Notes: generated by a model from the sequence alone, not told the origin. 64,000 nt of DNA from Rhizobium sp. L51/94 (GCF_019355555.1 NZ_CP072142.1:868001-932000), one strand, 5' to 3'. Counted from the first letter of the stretch, positions 9,684-20,330 are shown. Numbers and translations: made by a program.

Positions 9684-10712
9684 ATGAAACGCCCCACTAT
9701 CACGGATGTTGCCAAAGCCGCAGGTGTGAGTGTCGCGACGGTAGACCGCGTCTTGAACGGCCGCTTGCCTGTCCGTGAAGAGACGTCAAAAAAAGTGTTC
9801 GCCGCTGCAGAGCGCCTGAGCTTTCATGCAACGAATGTAATTCGTCAAAGGATGATGGCTGATTTGCCGATGTACTCCTTCGGCATTGTCCTTAGAAAGG
9901 AACGGCAGGAGTTCTACCAGTTGTTTGCCTCTGAACTCCAGATGGCCGCCGCCGCAGTCAAGGATCGCCACATCCAAATCACAATACAGTATTTGAAAAC
10001 AGGCGAGCCGACAGAACTGTCGGAAATGATGCTGGGCTTGTCTGGAAAGGTATCTGCCATTGCGGCTACGGGTCCAGACCATCACGACGTAACCGCCGCC
10101 GTTTCTGCATTGAAGGCCAAAGGTATTCCCACATTTTCTCTATTGACGGATTTCGCTCAAGGGGTTCGAGAAGCATATCTCGGAACGAACAACATGAAGG
10201 TCGGCCGTAGCGCCGCGTGGCTGATCTCAAAACTCTCACCAAGCCCCGGCAAAGTTCTCCTTTTCCTGGGTGGTCACCGTTTCCATGGACATTCTCTGAG
10301 AGAAATGGGATTTCGGGCTTACATGCGTGAATTCGCCCCAGATTTTCAGGTATTGGACGCACTTATTAATCTAGAAACGCGTCACCTAACCTATGAGATG
10401 ATGATGGATACGCTGTCACGTCATCCGGACCTTATCGGAGTCTATTGCATTGGCGGCGGTATGGAAGGCGTCATCGAAGCCCTCAATCAAAGTCCGCGCT
10501 CCGAACAGATCGCTTGCCTTGTCAACGAACTTACACCGCAGTCCAGACAGGCACTGCTGGAGCGCAGAATTTCCGGTGTTTTTCAAACCCCGCTGCGCGA
10601 CTTATGCAGCGATCTGATTTCTACGATGATCCACACCATAGAGCACGGCATGGCGGAAAGTCCGGGGCAGCGATTTTTCCCTGCCCATTTATGGGTCCCT
10701 GAAAGTCTATGA
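9684..10712 (+). CDS. LacI family regulator of the inositol-type transport operon
   Basis: A 342-residue LacI-type repressor. The N-terminal helix-turn-helix reads TITDVAKAAGVSVATVDRVLNGR (residues 4-26), followed by a hinge and a periplasmic-binding-protein-like effector domain. The start is the ATG at 9684 behind GAGGTAGGA. It is transcribed in the same direction as the binding protein 265 bp downstream and is the obvious candidate to control it. The recognition helix (TVDRVLNGR) is shared with the LacI protein at 29629 but not with the other three LacI proteins here, so these two probably recognise related operators. Confidence 0.9.
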   Translation: MKRPTITDVAKAAGVSVATVDRVLNGRLPVREETSKKVFAAAERLSFHATNVIRQRMMADLPMYSFGIVLRKERQEFYQLFASELQMAAAAVKDRHIQITIQYLKTGEPTELSEMMLGLSGKVSAIAATGPDHHDVTAAVSALKAKGIPTFSLLTDFAQGVREAYLGTNNMKVGRSAAWLISKLSPSPGKVLLFLGGHRFHGHSLREMGFRAYMREFAPDFQVLDALINLETRHLTYEMMMDTLSRHPDLIGVYCIGGGMEGVIEALNQSPRSEQIACLVNELTPQSRQALLERRISGVFQTPLRDLCSDLISTMIHTIEHGMAESPGQRFFPAHLWVPESL

Positions 10713-10977
10713 TAGTTTGATAGATAATGGCAGGCGCTGACTGTCTGATTCTATCACGGCTGAAAGATATAGCTGTCAAGGAGCTGTTGACCACATCATC
10801 TCTCTCAGACAATTGTGCCTTGCGACGGCGGAGACAGGAGGCCGTCGCCCAGAACTCAACAAGTAAAGTATCGCTCACGTTTCCGATTCCTGCTGACCGT
10901 TGCAAATCGGAGGAGGAGTAGTGCTGTCTTTTCTAAAGAGCGATGGTGACTGGTGACATTTTGAGGAGGAACTTCAA

Positions 10978-11919
10978 TTGAAAAAGCATCTCATGGTCGT
11001 CGCATTTGCAACACTGCTGGCGACATCCGCTTCTGCCCAAACAATCGGCGTCTCTATGGCGCTTTTCGACGATAACTTTCTTACCGTTCTTCGGAATGGC
11101 ATGACGGACTACGCGAAAAAGAAGGACGGTGTTACCCTCCAAGTCGAAGATGCGCAGAACGACGTTGGCAAGCAGCTCAGCCAAGTCCAGAATTTTGTTG
11201 CTTCTGGTGTGGACGCAATCATTGTCAACCCCGTTGACACGGATGGAACTGCGGCAATTTCGCAGGCAGCTGCCGCCGCAGGTATTCCGCTTGTCTATGT
11301 CAATCGACAGCCGGTGAATGTCGATCAGCTTCCTGAAAAACAGGCATTCGTGGCGTCCGACGAAAAACAGTCTGGAACTCTGCAGACGAAAGAAGTTTGT
11401 CGCATTCTGAAGGAAGCCGGCAAGAAGGAAGCCAAAGCTGTCGTTATGATGGGTGAACTGTCCAACCAGGCAGCTCGTACCAGAACCCAAGACATCAAGG
11501 ACGTGATTGCGACACCGGACTGCAGCTTCATCAAGATTGTTGAAGAGCAGACGGCCAACTGGTCACGCACCCAGGGCGCCGATCTTATGACCAACTGGCT
11601 GTCGGCTGGAGTTCAATTCGATGCCGTCATCGCTAACAATGATGAGATGGCAATTGGGGCTATCCAATCGCTGAAAGCGGCTGGTAAGGATATGAAGTCT
11701 GTTGTTGTCGCAGGCATCGACGCCACACAGGATGCCCTTGCTTCCGTAGCTTCAGGCGATCTTGATGTCACCGTCTTCCAAAATGCTGCCGGGCAGGGGA
11801 GGGGCGCCGTCGATGCTGCGCTTAAGCTTGCTGGCGGCCAGACGATCGAGAAGAAGGGTTACGTTCCATTCGAACTCGTTACCCCGGCAAATCTCAAGAA
11901 CTACCAGGCCAAGAACTAA
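10978..11919 (+). CDS. Periplasmic sugar/inositol-binding protein (ABC importer), first copy
   Basis: A 313-residue class B periplasmic binding protein with a cleaved signal peptide (residues 1-20, ATSASAQ). The TTG start follows GAGGAGGA at good spacing. The text VEDAQNDVGKQLSQVQNF and GVDAIIVNPVD is typical of the inositol/rhizopine-type branch related to IbpA and MocB. It delivers substrate to the ATPase and permease encoded next (68 and about 1,600 bp downstream). A second, clearly homologous binding protein follows the permease at 14643. Inositol specificity is inferred from the iol genes in the same run, not from ligand residues. Confidence 0.88.
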   Translation: MKKHLMVVAFATLLATSASAQTIGVSMALFDDNFLTVLRNGMTDYAKKKDGVTLQVEDAQNDVGKQLSQVQNFVASGVDAIIVNPVDTDGTAAISQAAAAAGIPLVYVNRQPVNVDQLPEKQAFVASDEKQSGTLQTKEVCRILKEAGKKEAKAVVMMGELSNQAARTRTQDIKDVIATPDCSFIKIVEEQTANWSRTQGADLMTNWLSAGVQFDAVIANNDEMAIGAIQSLKAAGKDMKSVVVAGIDATQDALASVASGDLDVTVFQNAAGQGRGAVDAALKLAGGQTIEKKGYVPFELVTPANLKNYQAKN

Positions 11920-11987
11920 AATAGCTCTGCGTAACGGAGGGGATGGCTATGCCTTCTCCTTCGGGACGGAGTGACGGAGGAAAAGCC

Positions 11988-13526
11988 ATGGTCAGTCCCA
12001 CAACAGCGGCGGCTATCAAACGGATGCTCGACGCTACCGAAGTTGATGGTCTGCTTTCAATCGAAGGAATTCGCAAGGAATTCCCCGGGGTTGTTGCACT
12101 GGATAATGTTCAACTGCGTGTTCGACCCGGAACGGTCCATGCCCTTATGGGCGAAAATGGTGCCGGCAAATCAACGCTCATGAAAATCATTGCGGGAATA
12201 TACCAGCCTGATGCCGGTGAAATCCGCATTCGTGGCGTCCCAACAGTCCTGAAATCGCCGCTCGATGCACTTGAGCAGGGCATCGCGATGATCCACCAGG
12301 AACTTCAGTTGATGAACTGGATGACCGTGGCCGAAAACATTTGGATAAGGCGGGAGCCCAAAAACCGTTTCGGCCTCATAGACCATTCCAAAATGGTGAA
12401 GATGTCGGAGGAGCTTTTCGGTCGTTTGAACATTTCACTCGATCCTCGTTCGCAAGTGTCGGAGCTAACGGTGGCGCAAAAGCAAATGGTCGAGATTGCT
12501 CGCGCCGTGAGCTACGAGTCATCTATCCTTATCATGGACGAACCGACCTCGGCGTTGACCGACCGTGAGGTTGAGCACCTCTTTTCCATCATCCGCAGCT
12601 TGCGTGAACGCGGCATTGGAATTGTCTACATCACGCACAAGATGAACGAGTTGTTCGAGATTGCCGATGAGTTTACGGTCTTCCGTGACGGCAAATACGT
12701 CGGTACACATTTCTCGAAAGATGTTAATCGCGACGATATCATCCGTATGATGGTCGGCCGTGACATCACTGATATGTTCCCCAAGATCGATTGCCCCATT
12801 GGCAATGTGATCCTCGAAGTGAAAAACCTTACAATCCCTGGCGTCTTCCACGATATCTCCTTTACTCTAAGACGAGGTGAAATCCTGGGTCTGGCGGGCT
12901 TGGTCGGGTCCAAACGATCGAACGTCGCTGAAGCCATCTTCGGGGTTACGCCAGCGACATCGGGCCAAATTCTAATTGAAGGCCAGCCGGTCAGCATCGA
13001 CAGTCCCAGCGCCGCGATGTCACAGGGTCTTGCGTTTCTGACGGAGGACCGCAAGGAAACGGGTTGTTTCCTGATCTTGAATTGCCTTGAAAATATTCAA
13101 TCCGCGTTGATCACGCGCTCCCACGTCAAGGCGGGATTTGTCGACCAGGCGACGGTGACAAAGCTCGCCGAGGACATGGCGGCAACGCTTCGGGTAAAAA
13201 CCCCGAACCTTTATGAAGCCGTTGAGAACCTGTCAGGCGGAAACCAGCAGAAGTTGCTGATCGCGAGATGGCTGCTGACAAAGCCGCGCATTCTTATTCT
13301 TGATGAACCGACCCGCGGCATCGATGTGGGAGCCAAAGCGGAAATACATCGACTCATCACCGGTTTGGCAGCTGAGGGGGTCGCTGTCCTGATGATATCG
13401 TCAGAACTTCCGGAAGTGCTGGGAATGAGTGACCGCATCGTCGTCATGCATGAAGGACGCGTCGCAGGCGTGCTCGATCGCGCTGAAGCATCTCAAGTCA
13501 AAATAATGGACCTAGCTGCACGCTAG
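11988..13526 (+). CDS. Sugar ABC importer ATPase, two nucleotide-binding domains
   Basis: A 512-residue tandem ATPase of the RbsA/IatA type that energises import of the ligand held by the binding proteins beside it. The first half has Walker [10 protein letters not shown] near residue 60, signature-like [15 protein letters not shown] and Walker [13 protein letters not shown]. In the second half the Walker A position reads GLVGSKRSN, degenerate as is usual in this family, while [15 protein letters not shown] and [14 protein letters not shown] are intact. I take the ATG at 11988, seven bases behind GACGGAGG, rather than the ATG at 11943. Confidence 0.93.
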   Translation: MVSPTTAAAIKRMLDATEVDGLLSIEGIRKEFPGVVALDNVQLRVRPGTVHALMGENGAGKSTLMKIIAGIYQPDAGEIRIRGVPTVLKSPLDALEQGIAMIHQELQLMNWMTVAENIWIRREPKNRFGLIDHSKMVKMSEELFGRLNISLDPRSQVSELTVAQKQMVEIARAVSYESSILIMDEPTSALTDREVEHLFSIIRSLRERGIGIVYITHKMNELFEIADEFTVFRDGKYVGTHFSKDVNRDDIIRMMVGRDITDMFPKIDCPIGNVILEVKNLTIPGVFHDISFTLRRGEILGLAGLVGSKRSNVAEAIFGVTPATSGQILIEGQPVSIDSPSAAMSQGLAFLTEDRKETGCFLILNCLENIQSALITRSHVKAGFVDQATVTKLAEDMAATLRVKTPNLYEAVENLSGGNQQKLLIARWLLTKPRILILDEPTRGIDVGAKAEIHRLITGLAAEGVAVLMISSELPEVLGMSDRIVVMHEGRVAGVLDRAEASQVKIMDLAAR

Positions 13527-13554
13527 TCGTGCACCGTGGGAGGAATATTGCATT

Positions 13555-14571
13555 ATGAATATGACGACACAAACCAGTGCCCACGACGCGCCAGCCCGGC
13601 GTCGGTTGCCGCCCGAATTGACGATACTTCTCGTCCTTATTGGTATCTCCTTGACGTTCGAACTTCTCGGCTGGATCCTGCAGGGACAGAGCTTTCTTGG
13701 AAACACACAGCGCCTGTCGATCATGATCTTGCAGGTCTCGGTCATCGGGATCATCGCAATTGGTGTTACACAAGTCATTATATCCAACGGCATCGATCTT
13801 AGCTCTGGTTCAATCGTTGGGGCAACGGCGATGATCTCTATGAGTCTGGCGCAAGTTGGCTCGTATGAAAGAGCGCTATACCCCAGCCTGACTGATCTTC
13901 CCGTCATCGTACCTATCGTGGCCGGTTTGCTCGTCGGTCTTATTTGCGGTGCGATCAATGGATTGCTGATCGCTTACACCAAGATCCCTGCCTTTATTGC
14001 AACCCTGGGCATGATGGTGACGGCGCGTGGCTTTGCCAAATGGTACACCAAAGGCCAGCCCATCAGCTTCCCAACGGATAGTTTCGCAGCGATCGGCAAG
14101 GGTTTGGCGCCCGTTGCGATTTTTCTGGCGGTCGCGGCAATCATGCACGTCGTCCTGCGCTACACCCGGTATGGAAAATTTACCTATGCGATCGGCGCCA
14201 ATTCGCAGGCCGCACGCGTATCCGGCATCAACGTCGAACGCCATATCGTAAAGGTCTACGCGGTGGCCGGTCTGTTGTCGGGGCTGGCGGGGATCGTCGT
14301 GGCATCACGCGGCCTGACAGCGCAGGCAGGTATGGGCATCAGCTACGAACTCGACGCCATTGCCATGGCCGTGATCGGGGGCGTCTCGTTGTCAGGCGGA
14401 CGAGGATCGGTTTTGGGAACATTGATCGGCATGGTCATCTTCGGCGTCATTATCTCCGGTTTCACATTCTTGCGGCTCGATGCTTACTACCAGGAAATGC
14501 TCAAGGGCGTGATCATTGTCGCAGCCGTGGTGGCTGACATGTACAGGCAACGCAAGCGCTTGAAATCCTGA
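13555..14571 (+). CDS. Sugar ABC importer permease
   Basis: A 338-residue integral membrane protein of the RbsC/IatP family with about eight to ten hydrophobic segments. The family signatures GVTQVIISNGIDLSSGS and the cytoplasmic loop motif AARVSGINV (contact with the ATPase) are present, as is GGVSLSGGRGSVLGT. It follows the ATPase by 28 bp with a GGAGG site before the ATG. As in related importers, one permease gene implies a homodimeric pore. Confidence 0.93.
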   Translation: MNMTTQTSAHDAPARRRLPPELTILLVLIGISLTFELLGWILQGQSFLGNTQRLSIMILQVSVIGIIAIGVTQVIISNGIDLSSGSIVGATAMISMSLAQVGSYERALYPSLTDLPVIVPIVAGLLVGLICGAINGLLIAYTKIPAFIATLGMMVTARGFAKWYTKGQPISFPTDSFAAIGKGLAPVAIFLAVAAIMHVVLRYTRYGKFTYAIGANSQAARVSGINVERHIVKVYAVAGLLSGLAGIVVASRGLTAQAGMGISYELDAIAMAVIGGVSLSGGRGSVLGTLIGMVIFGVIISGFTFLRLDAYYQEMLKGVIIVAAVVADMYRQRKRLKS

Positions 14572-14612
14572 CACCTAACCCCATCAATCCCCTTCGCCGG
14601 GATGTTTGGTAA

Positions 14613-14627
14613 ATCTGAAAATCAGAT
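14613..14627 (+). promoter_or_regulatory. Inverted repeat just upstream of second binding protein
   Basis: ATCTGA-AAA-TCAGAT is a perfect 6-bp inverted repeat ending about 15 bp before the ATG at 14643, which has no obvious ribosome binding site. It could be a small hairpin setting expression of the second binding protein relative to the permease, or a protein site. The structure is seen; the role is a guess. Confidence 0.3.
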
Positions 14628-14642
14628 CTGTTGAGTAATTCA

Positions 14643-15563
14643 ATGAAGAAGTTTTTGATAACGGTAGCACTTTGCCTGATCGGTCTTCCTACCATGGCCG
14701 AGACTCGGGTCGCCGTCAGCATGACGTCGTTCGATAACCCGTTCCTGGCAATCCTATTGAACGGCATCCGCTCTGGAGCAGAGCACGCCGGGAACATCAA
14801 TCTGGTTACGGAAGATGCGCAGTTAGACCCTGCAAAGCAGCTAAGCCAGGTGCAGAATTTCATTGCAAACGGGGTCGATGCCATCATCGTCAATGCCGTT
14901 GACGGTGACTCGACGGCGGCGATTACGCGGGCGGCTGCTGACGCCAAGATACCGCTCGTCTATGTGAACCATCCGCCGGCTGAACTCGATTCCGGTCTGC
15001 CCGCAGGCACAGCCTTTGTTGGCTCCAATGAAACGGATTCCGGCACCATGCAGGCACAGGCGGCCTGCAAGCTCATGGGCGGCAAGGGCCGGGCCGTTAT
15101 CCTGATGGGACCACTCGAAAACCATGCGGCTCTGGTTCGCACCAAGGATGTCGAGGGCATCTTCGCTAGCCCTGACTGCAAAATCCAGGTGGCAGAAAAG
15201 CAAACTGCAAACTGGAACAGAACACAGGCCAAAGATCTGGTTTCCTCGTGGCTTACGGCTGGCGTGAAGTTCGACGCTGTAATTGCCAACAATGATGAAA
15301 TGGCCATTGGCGCCTCACAAGCATTGAAGGCTGCCAGCGTCGATATGAAGGATGTCGTCATCGCAGGCATTGACGCGACGCCGGATGGTCTCGCGGCTAT
15401 GAAGGCCAGCGATATTGACATCACCGTCTACCAGAATGCGACGAGGCAGGGCGAGGTCGCGATTCAAGCTGCCGCCAAAATGGCAGCCGGCGAAGATGTT
15501 GAGAAGACGCTCTGGGTGCCCTTCGAACTCGTCACACCCGAAAACCTGCCGACCTACAAGTAA
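14643..15563 (+). CDS. Periplasmic sugar/inositol-binding protein (ABC importer), second copy
   Basis: A 306-residue paralogue of the binding protein at 10978, with its own signal peptide (residues 1-19, PTMAE). The two share long stretches such as KQLSQVQNF, GVDAIIVN, IPLVYVN, NNDEMAIGA and VPFELVTP, so they come from a duplication, yet they are clearly diverged. Having two receptors around one ATPase/permease pair suggests the transporter takes two related ligands. The start used is the ATG; an in-frame TTG lies four codons upstream. The ribosome binding site is weak. Confidence 0.88.
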   Translation: MKKFLITVALCLIGLPTMAETRVAVSMTSFDNPFLAILLNGIRSGAEHAGNINLVTEDAQLDPAKQLSQVQNFIANGVDAIIVNAVDGDSTAAITRAAADAKIPLVYVNHPPAELDSGLPAGTAFVGSNETDSGTMQAQAACKLMGGKGRAVILMGPLENHAALVRTKDVEGIFASPDCKIQVAEKQTANWNRTQAKDLVSSWLTAGVKFDAVIANNDEMAIGASQALKAASVDMKDVVIAGIDATPDGLAAMKASDIDITVYQNATRQGEVAIQAAAKMAAGEDVEKTLWVPFELVTPENLPTYK

Positions 15564-15606
15564 TGCGGCAAGGTTCAAACCTACCGTCGACCTACGGGAG
15601 CTTTCA

Positions 15607-16509
15607 ATGAAACACACACTCGACCCCCATATGTTCCGGCATCTGTCGCTTGAAGACACCTGCAGGAAAGTTGCCGATCTCGGCTATGACTACGTGGAAC
15701 TGTCGCCCCGTCCCGATTTCCTTTCCTGGTGGACAAGGCCGAAGGTTTATCCGGAGCGCGTCGCCAGCTTCAAGAAGGCGCTGAAGGATCACGGTGTTGG
15801 CCTTGCGACGCTCCAGCCAATGTACCGCTGGGCGAGCCCCTATCAGGATGAGTGGGATAATGCGATCGACAACTGGAAGCGCGTCATCGAGATCGCGGTC
15901 GAGATGGATGGCCCGATGCTCGTTTCTGAGTTCGGTCGCGGCGGCTCGCCGGACCGCAGCCTGAACGACCGCTCCGGTCTTCATCGTCCCGAAACCTGCG
16001 AGGCTCAGTTCTTCCGCGCCATGGATATTCTTGTGCCGCTCCTCGAAAAGGAGAGCCTTACCCTGTCGCTGGAAGCGCATCCGGAAGATTGGATCGAACA
16101 GATCGCACCGGCCGTCGATATCATCAAGACGATCAACTCGCCGTCTGTCAAAGCCTCGTTCATCGTGCCGCACACGTTCTTCTACGGTCCCGACATGGTC
16201 GCCAATTTGCGCGCGACAGAGGGGCATCTGGTGCATGTCAGGCTGGCAGACACTTACGACCACAACAAGTCGTCGGAGCTCCGCTACATCGTCAACCCTC
16301 CGGGTTCCAAGGTGCGCGTCCATCAACACACCGACTTTGGTCAGGGCGAGATCAATTTCGATACTTTCTTCGCGACGCTCGCAGACATGAAATTCGACGG
16401 TGTCCTCTCCAACTGCGTGTTCGCATGGGAAGACCGCGTTGATGAGAGCGCGCGCTTCATGCTCAACGAAACCCGGCGCTATGTAGCCAAATACTGGAAA
16501 GATGCCTGA
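15607..16509 (+). CDS. TIM-barrel sugar isomerase/epimerase family protein
   Basis: A 300-residue AP-endonuclease-2-like TIM-barrel protein. The family's metal ligands are plausible in SLEAHPEDW, the SFIVPHTF segment, HVRLADT and the C-terminal region. The start is the ATG at 15607 behind ACGGGAG; the frame open to 15415 overlaps the previous gene. It resembles the isomerase/epimerase-type enzymes that accompany IolG in inositol clusters, but it is not IolE, IolH or IolI by any signature I can prove. It overlaps the next gene by 8 bp, so the two are translationally coupled. Confidence 0.82.
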   Translation: MKHTLDPHMFRHLSLEDTCRKVADLGYDYVELSPRPDFLSWWTRPKVYPERVASFKKALKDHGVGLATLQPMYRWASPYQDEWDNAIDNWKRVIEIAVEMDGPMLVSEFGRGGSPDRSLNDRSGLHRPETCEAQFFRAMDILVPLLEKESLTLSLEAHPEDWIEQIAPAVDIIKTINSPSVKASFIVPHTFFYGPDMVANLRATEGHLVHVRLADTYDHNKSSELRYIVNPPGSKVRVHQHTDFGQGEINFDTFFATLADMKFDGVLSNCVFAWEDRVDESARFMLNETRRYVAKYWKDA

Positions 16510-17521
16510 AATGACAGTTAGAATTGGGGTTATCGGGACGGGTGCTATCGGGCGTGACCACGCGCGTCGGATCAATCACGTCCTCGGTGGGGCAAAGATC
16601 GTCGCCTTCAGTGATGTCAACAGGGCGTCGGCGGAAGCAGTCAAGGCAGACGTTGCGCCGGATGCGGCGATCTTCGATACAGGCGAGGCATTGATTGCGT
16701 CGCCGGATGTCGATGCCGTTCTCGTAACTTCCTGGGGCGCAACGCATGAACAATACGTTCTGGCAGCGATCGCTGCCGGCAAGCCATGCTTCTGCGAAAA
16801 GCCTCTGGCCACGACCGCCGATGGCGGTAAGCGCATCGTCGATGCGGAAGTCGCCCATGGAAAACGTCTGGTGCAGGTCGGCTTCATGCGCCGCTACGAT
16901 GCGGGCTACGTCGCCCTGAAGAAGGTGGTCGACAGCCAGATCGGTGCGCCGATCATGGTCCATGCAGCGCACCGGAACCCGGCCGTGCCCGAGCAATACC
17001 TAACCCCGATGGCGATCCACGACACAATGATCCACGAGATCGACGTGTTGCGGTGGCTGCTCAACGACGACTACGTTTCTGCCCGCGTTCTTTTTCCGCG
17101 GGCCTCCGCCCGTAGCCATGCAAAGCTTCGCGATCCCCAGATCGTCATCCTCGAAACCGCCAAGGGCACAATCATCGACGTCGAGATCTTCGTGAACTGC
17201 CACTACGGCTACGACATCCAGTGCCAAGTGGTTGGCGAGGACGGCATCGCGAACTTGCCTGATCCGATGGCCATTCCCATTCGTCTCGGCGCCAAGCAGC
17301 AGAGCGAGATCCTGACGGACTGGAAGGATCGCTTCATCGCCAGCTACGATGTTGAACTACAGGATTTCATCCATGCGGCCGCCAAAGGGACCGCCTCCGG
17401 TCCGACTTCGTGGGACGGCTACGTCGCCGCGATCACATCGGATGCCTGCGTCAGCGCGCAGGAAGCCGAAGGTACGGCCATCGCCATCAACCTTCCCGCC
17501 CGTCCGGCCCTTTATAACTGA
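16502..17521 (+). CDS. iolG: Gfo/Idh/MocA oxidoreductase, probable inositol 2-dehydrogenase
   Basis: A 339-residue NAD-dependent dehydrogenase. The Rossmann [12 protein letters not shown] lies at about residues 9-20 and the catalytic EKPLA motif at about residue 100; the His/Asp pair expected at the active site fits [17 protein letters not shown]. Such enzymes oxidise myo-inositol to 2-keto-myo-inositol, the first step of the pathway encoded next. The ATG at 16502 overlaps the previous gene; a second ATG at 16511 gives the more usual N-terminus MTVRIGVIG. Of the four Gfo/Idh genes in the window this one best fits IolG by context. Confidence 0.8.
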   Translation: MPEMTVRIGVIGTGAIGRDHARRINHVLGGAKIVAFSDVNRASAEAVKADVAPDAAIFDTGEALIASPDVDAVLVTSWGATHEQYVLAAIAAGKPCFCEKPLATTADGGKRIVDAEVAHGKRLVQVGFMRRYDAGYVALKKVVDSQIGAPIMVHAAHRNPAVPEQYLTPMAIHDTMIHEIDVLRWLLNDDYVSARVLFPRASARSHAKLRDPQIVILETAKGTIIDVEIFVNCHYGYDIQCQVVGEDGIANLPDPMAIPIRLGAKQQSEILTDWKDRFIASYDVELQDFIHAAAKGTASGPTSWDGYVAAITSDACVSAQEAEGTAIAINLPARPALYN

Positions 17522-17529
17522 GGTCTTCC

Positions 17530-18315
17530 ATGCGCTTTGCAATCAACCACATCACGGCTCCAAAGCTTCCGCTCGGGGAATTCTTTGACACAGCCCGTCG
17601 TCTCGGTCTGACGGAGGTCGAAATCCGCAACGACATTCCGGATGTCGTCAACACTATGGATCCCGCCGACGTCAAGGAGGCAGCAAAAAAGGCTGGCGTC
17701 GACATCGTCTCGATCAACGCTCTCTACCCGTTTAACGTATGGTCGGGGGACCTGCCCGCTAAAGCTTTGGCGCTTGCCGACTATGCGGCAGCCAGCGGTG
17801 CGAAGGCGCTGGTCATGTGCCCCTTGAACGATGGCACCAAGGTGTCCTTCGATGATCTCGTCGCAGCGCTGAAAGCCATGAAGCCCATCCTGCAAGAGCG
17901 CGGCTTGACCGGGCTCGTCGAGCCTCTTGGCTTCCCGATCTCATCGCTTCGGACCAAGAAGGAGGCCTTGCGTGCCATCGATGCTGCCGAAGGCAGCGAT
18001 GTCTACAAACTTATGCACGATACGTTTCATCATCATCTCGCGGGTGAAACCGAGTTCTTCCCGGACAGGACGGGTCTCGTTCATATCTCGGGCGTCGTCG
18101 ATCCAAGCGTTCGGGTAGACGACATGCTTGATGCACATCGTGTCTTGGTCGATTCACATGACCGGTTGGAAAACATTGCGCAGATCAAGACCCTCATAGC
18201 CGCTGGATACCAAGGCCCTTATAGTTTTGAGCCGTTTGCGGAGGAGGTCCACCAGCTCTCTGATCCCGAGACGTCCGTTCGCGAAAGCATGGACTACGTA
18301 TCGTCTCAGCTTTGA
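17530..18315 (+). CDS. TIM-barrel protein, IolI/hydroxypyruvate-isomerase-like
   Basis: A 261-residue TIM-barrel of the AP-endonuclease-2 superfamily, 8 bp behind the IolG-like gene. Glu in GLVEPLGFP, the histidines in LMHDTFHHH and Glu in YSFEPFAEEV are placed like the metal ligands of IolI-type 2-keto-myo-inositol isomerase. IolI interconverts keto-inositols, which would let one pathway take several inositol stereoisomers. That assignment comes from position and family, so it stays tentative. Confidence 0.75.
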   Translation: MRFAINHITAPKLPLGEFFDTARRLGLTEVEIRNDIPDVVNTMDPADVKEAAKKAGVDIVSINALYPFNVWSGDLPAKALALADYAAASGAKALVMCPLNDGTKVSFDDLVAALKAMKPILQERGLTGLVEPLGFPISSLRTKKEALRAIDAAEGSDVYKLMHDTFHHHLAGETEFFPDRTGLVHISGVVDPSVRVDDMLDAHRVLVDSHDRLENIAQIKTLIAAGYQGPYSFEPFAEEVHQLSDPETSVRESMDYVSSQL

Positions 18316-18391
18316 TCCAACAACGCCCGTGCCTGCGCGAAACGTGCTGGCACGGGTATGCCCACGAACTGCCGCGATGCCGGAGAATAGT

Positions 18392-20329
18392 ATGAACAAA
18401 TCACTGGATGTCATCACGATCGGACGATCTTCCGTCGATCTTTACGGGGCTCAAATCGGCGGCCGCTTGGAAGATATGGGGTCTTTCAACAAATATCTCG
18501 GCGGATCCCCCACCAATATCGCTGCTGGCACCGCGCGCTTGGGTCTGCGTTCTGCCCTGATCACACGGGTTGGTGATGAGCATATGGGGCGTTTCATTCG
18601 TGAGGAGCTTGAGCGCGAAGGTGTCGATGTCACGGGTGTGAAGACAGACCCAGAGCGGCTAACGGCGCTGGTTCTGCTGGGTATTCGTGACGAAGAAAAA
18701 TTCCCACTTATTTTTTACCGTGAAAATTGCGCCGACATGGCGCTTTGCGAAGACGACATTGACGAGGCGCTGATTGCCCGTTCACTGTCGGTGGTCGCGA
18801 CCGGCACCCATCTGAGCCATCCGCGAACCGAAAAGGCTGTGCGGAAAGCTCTGGAGCTGGCGCGAAAGCACGGCGCGCGAACCGCGCTCGATATCGACTA
18901 CCGACCGAACCTCTGGGGCCTGGCGGGCCATGGAGACGGCGAGAGCCGTTTTGTTGAAAGTGGTTCTGTTACGGCCAAGCTTCAGGCGACGCTTCACCTC
19001 TTCGACCTCATTGTCGGGACAGAAGAAGAGTTTCATATCGCAGGCGGTTCGACCGACACAATCAAGGCTTTGCGTGCGGTGCGCAGTGTGTCGAGCGCAA
19101 CGCTTGTCTGCAAGCGCGGTGCCGATGGGGCCGTCGCGTTTAGTGGCGCCATCCCCAATACGCTCAACGAAGGCGAAAGCGGTCCGGGTTACCCCATCGA
19201 GGTCTTCAACGTGCTGGGTGCGGGCGACGGTTTCATGTCCGGTCTCATTAAAGGGTGGCTGGAACACGCACCGTGGCCCCGAGCGCTGCAATATGCCAAT
19301 GCCTGCGGCGCGTTCGCGGTCAGCCGCCACGGCTGCACACCCGCATATCCCTCTCTGCAGGAGCTCGATTTTTTCCTGAAACGCGGTGTCACGAACAGGG
19401 CGCTGCGCCACGATTCCGAGCTGGAGCAGATCCATTGGGCAACCAACCGTCATAATGACTGGTCGACGATGCGGGTTTTCGCCTTCGATCACCGTGTCCA
19501 ACTGGAAGTGATGGAGGGTGCCACACCGCAAAGAATCAGCCGTTTTAAGGAACTGTGCCTTCAGGCGGCACTCAAAGTGCACAACGGACAGTCCGGCTAC
19601 GGCATTTTATGTGACAATCGGCTTGGGCGCCGCGCTCTTCAGGCGGCATCCGGCACGGGTCTTTGGATCGGTCGGCCCGTCGAATGGCCGGCCTCCCGTC
19701 CCTTGACCCTGGAGCCTGAAATCGGTCCCGACTTTGGTGGGCTGGATGAATGGCCACTGGACAATGTCGTTAAGGTTCTGTGTTTCTGCCATCCAGACGA
19801 TGCCCCCGATGTGCGGGACGCCCAGGAAGACACGATCAAAAGGCTTTTCGCCGCCGCGCGGCGAAACCGCCTGGAGTTTCTGCTGGAGATCATTCCGTCG
19901 AAGGTGGGCGGTGTTGATGACAACACCAATGCGGCATTGATCCGCCGGTTCTACAGCATTGGCATCTATCCCGACTGGTGGAAGCTGGAGCCGATGGCAA
20001 GCGGGGAAGCCTGGGAAAATGCCTGTAGCGCCATCACCGACAACGACCCAAACACACGCGGCATTGTCGTCCTCGGCCTTGATGCGCCGGAGGACGAGCT
20101 GGCCGCGAGTTTCAAGATCGCGGCAAGCTTCCCGCTGGTGAAGGGCTTTGCGGTGGGGCGAACGATCTTCGCGAAGGCGGCCCGAGAATGGCTTGCCGGT
20201 GAGATCAGCGATGTGGAAGCCGTACAGGATATGCAAGCGCGCTACCGTCGCCTCTGCGTCCTCTGGGACACAGCGCGGACGGCGGCGCAAGTAAACGAAG
20301 CGGCGGCTCCGTCGCAGGGAGGACTTTGA
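18392..20329 (+). CDS. iolC: 5-dehydro-2-deoxygluconokinase with C-terminal DUF2090 domain
   Basis: A 645-residue two-domain protein. Residues 1-325 are a PfkB-type kinase: the substrate motif YLGGSPTNIA near residue 35 and the anion-hole motif GAGDGFMSG with catalytic Asp279. It phosphorylates 5-dehydro-2-deoxygluconate. Residues about 335-640 are the DUF2090 domain, related to class I/II aldolase-like barrels, which in proteobacteria is fused to IolC and may supply the IolJ aldolase step. The ATG at 18392 follows CCGGAG at good spacing. It is one base from iolD. Confidence 0.93.
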   Translation: MNKSLDVITIGRSSVDLYGAQIGGRLEDMGSFNKYLGGSPTNIAAGTARLGLRSALITRVGDEHMGRFIREELEREGVDVTGVKTDPERLTALVLLGIRDEEKFPLIFYRENCADMALCEDDIDEALIARSLSVVATGTHLSHPRTEKAVRKALELARKHGARTALDIDYRPNLWGLAGHGDGESRFVESGSVTAKLQATLHLFDLIVGTEEEFHIAGGSTDTIKALRAVRSVSSATLVCKRGADGAVAFSGAIPNTLNEGESGPGYPIEVFNVLGAGDGFMSGLIKGWLEHAPWPRALQYANACGAFAVSRHGCTPAYPSLQELDFFLKRGVTNRALRHDSELEQIHWATNRHNDWSTMRVFAFDHRVQLEVMEGATPQRISRFKELCLQAALKVHNGQSGYGILCDNRLGRRALQAASGTGLWIGRPVEWPASRPLTLEPEIGPDFGGLDEWPLDNVVKVLCFCHPDDAPDVRDAQEDTIKRLFAAARRNRLEFLLEIIPSKVGGVDDNTNAALIRRFYSIGIYPDWWKLEPMASGEAWENACSAITDNDPNTRGIVVLGLDAPEDELAASFKIAASFPLVKGFAVGRTIFAKAAREWLAGEISDVEAVQDMQARYRRLCVLWDTARTAAQVNEAAAPSQGGL

Positions 20330-20330
20330 C

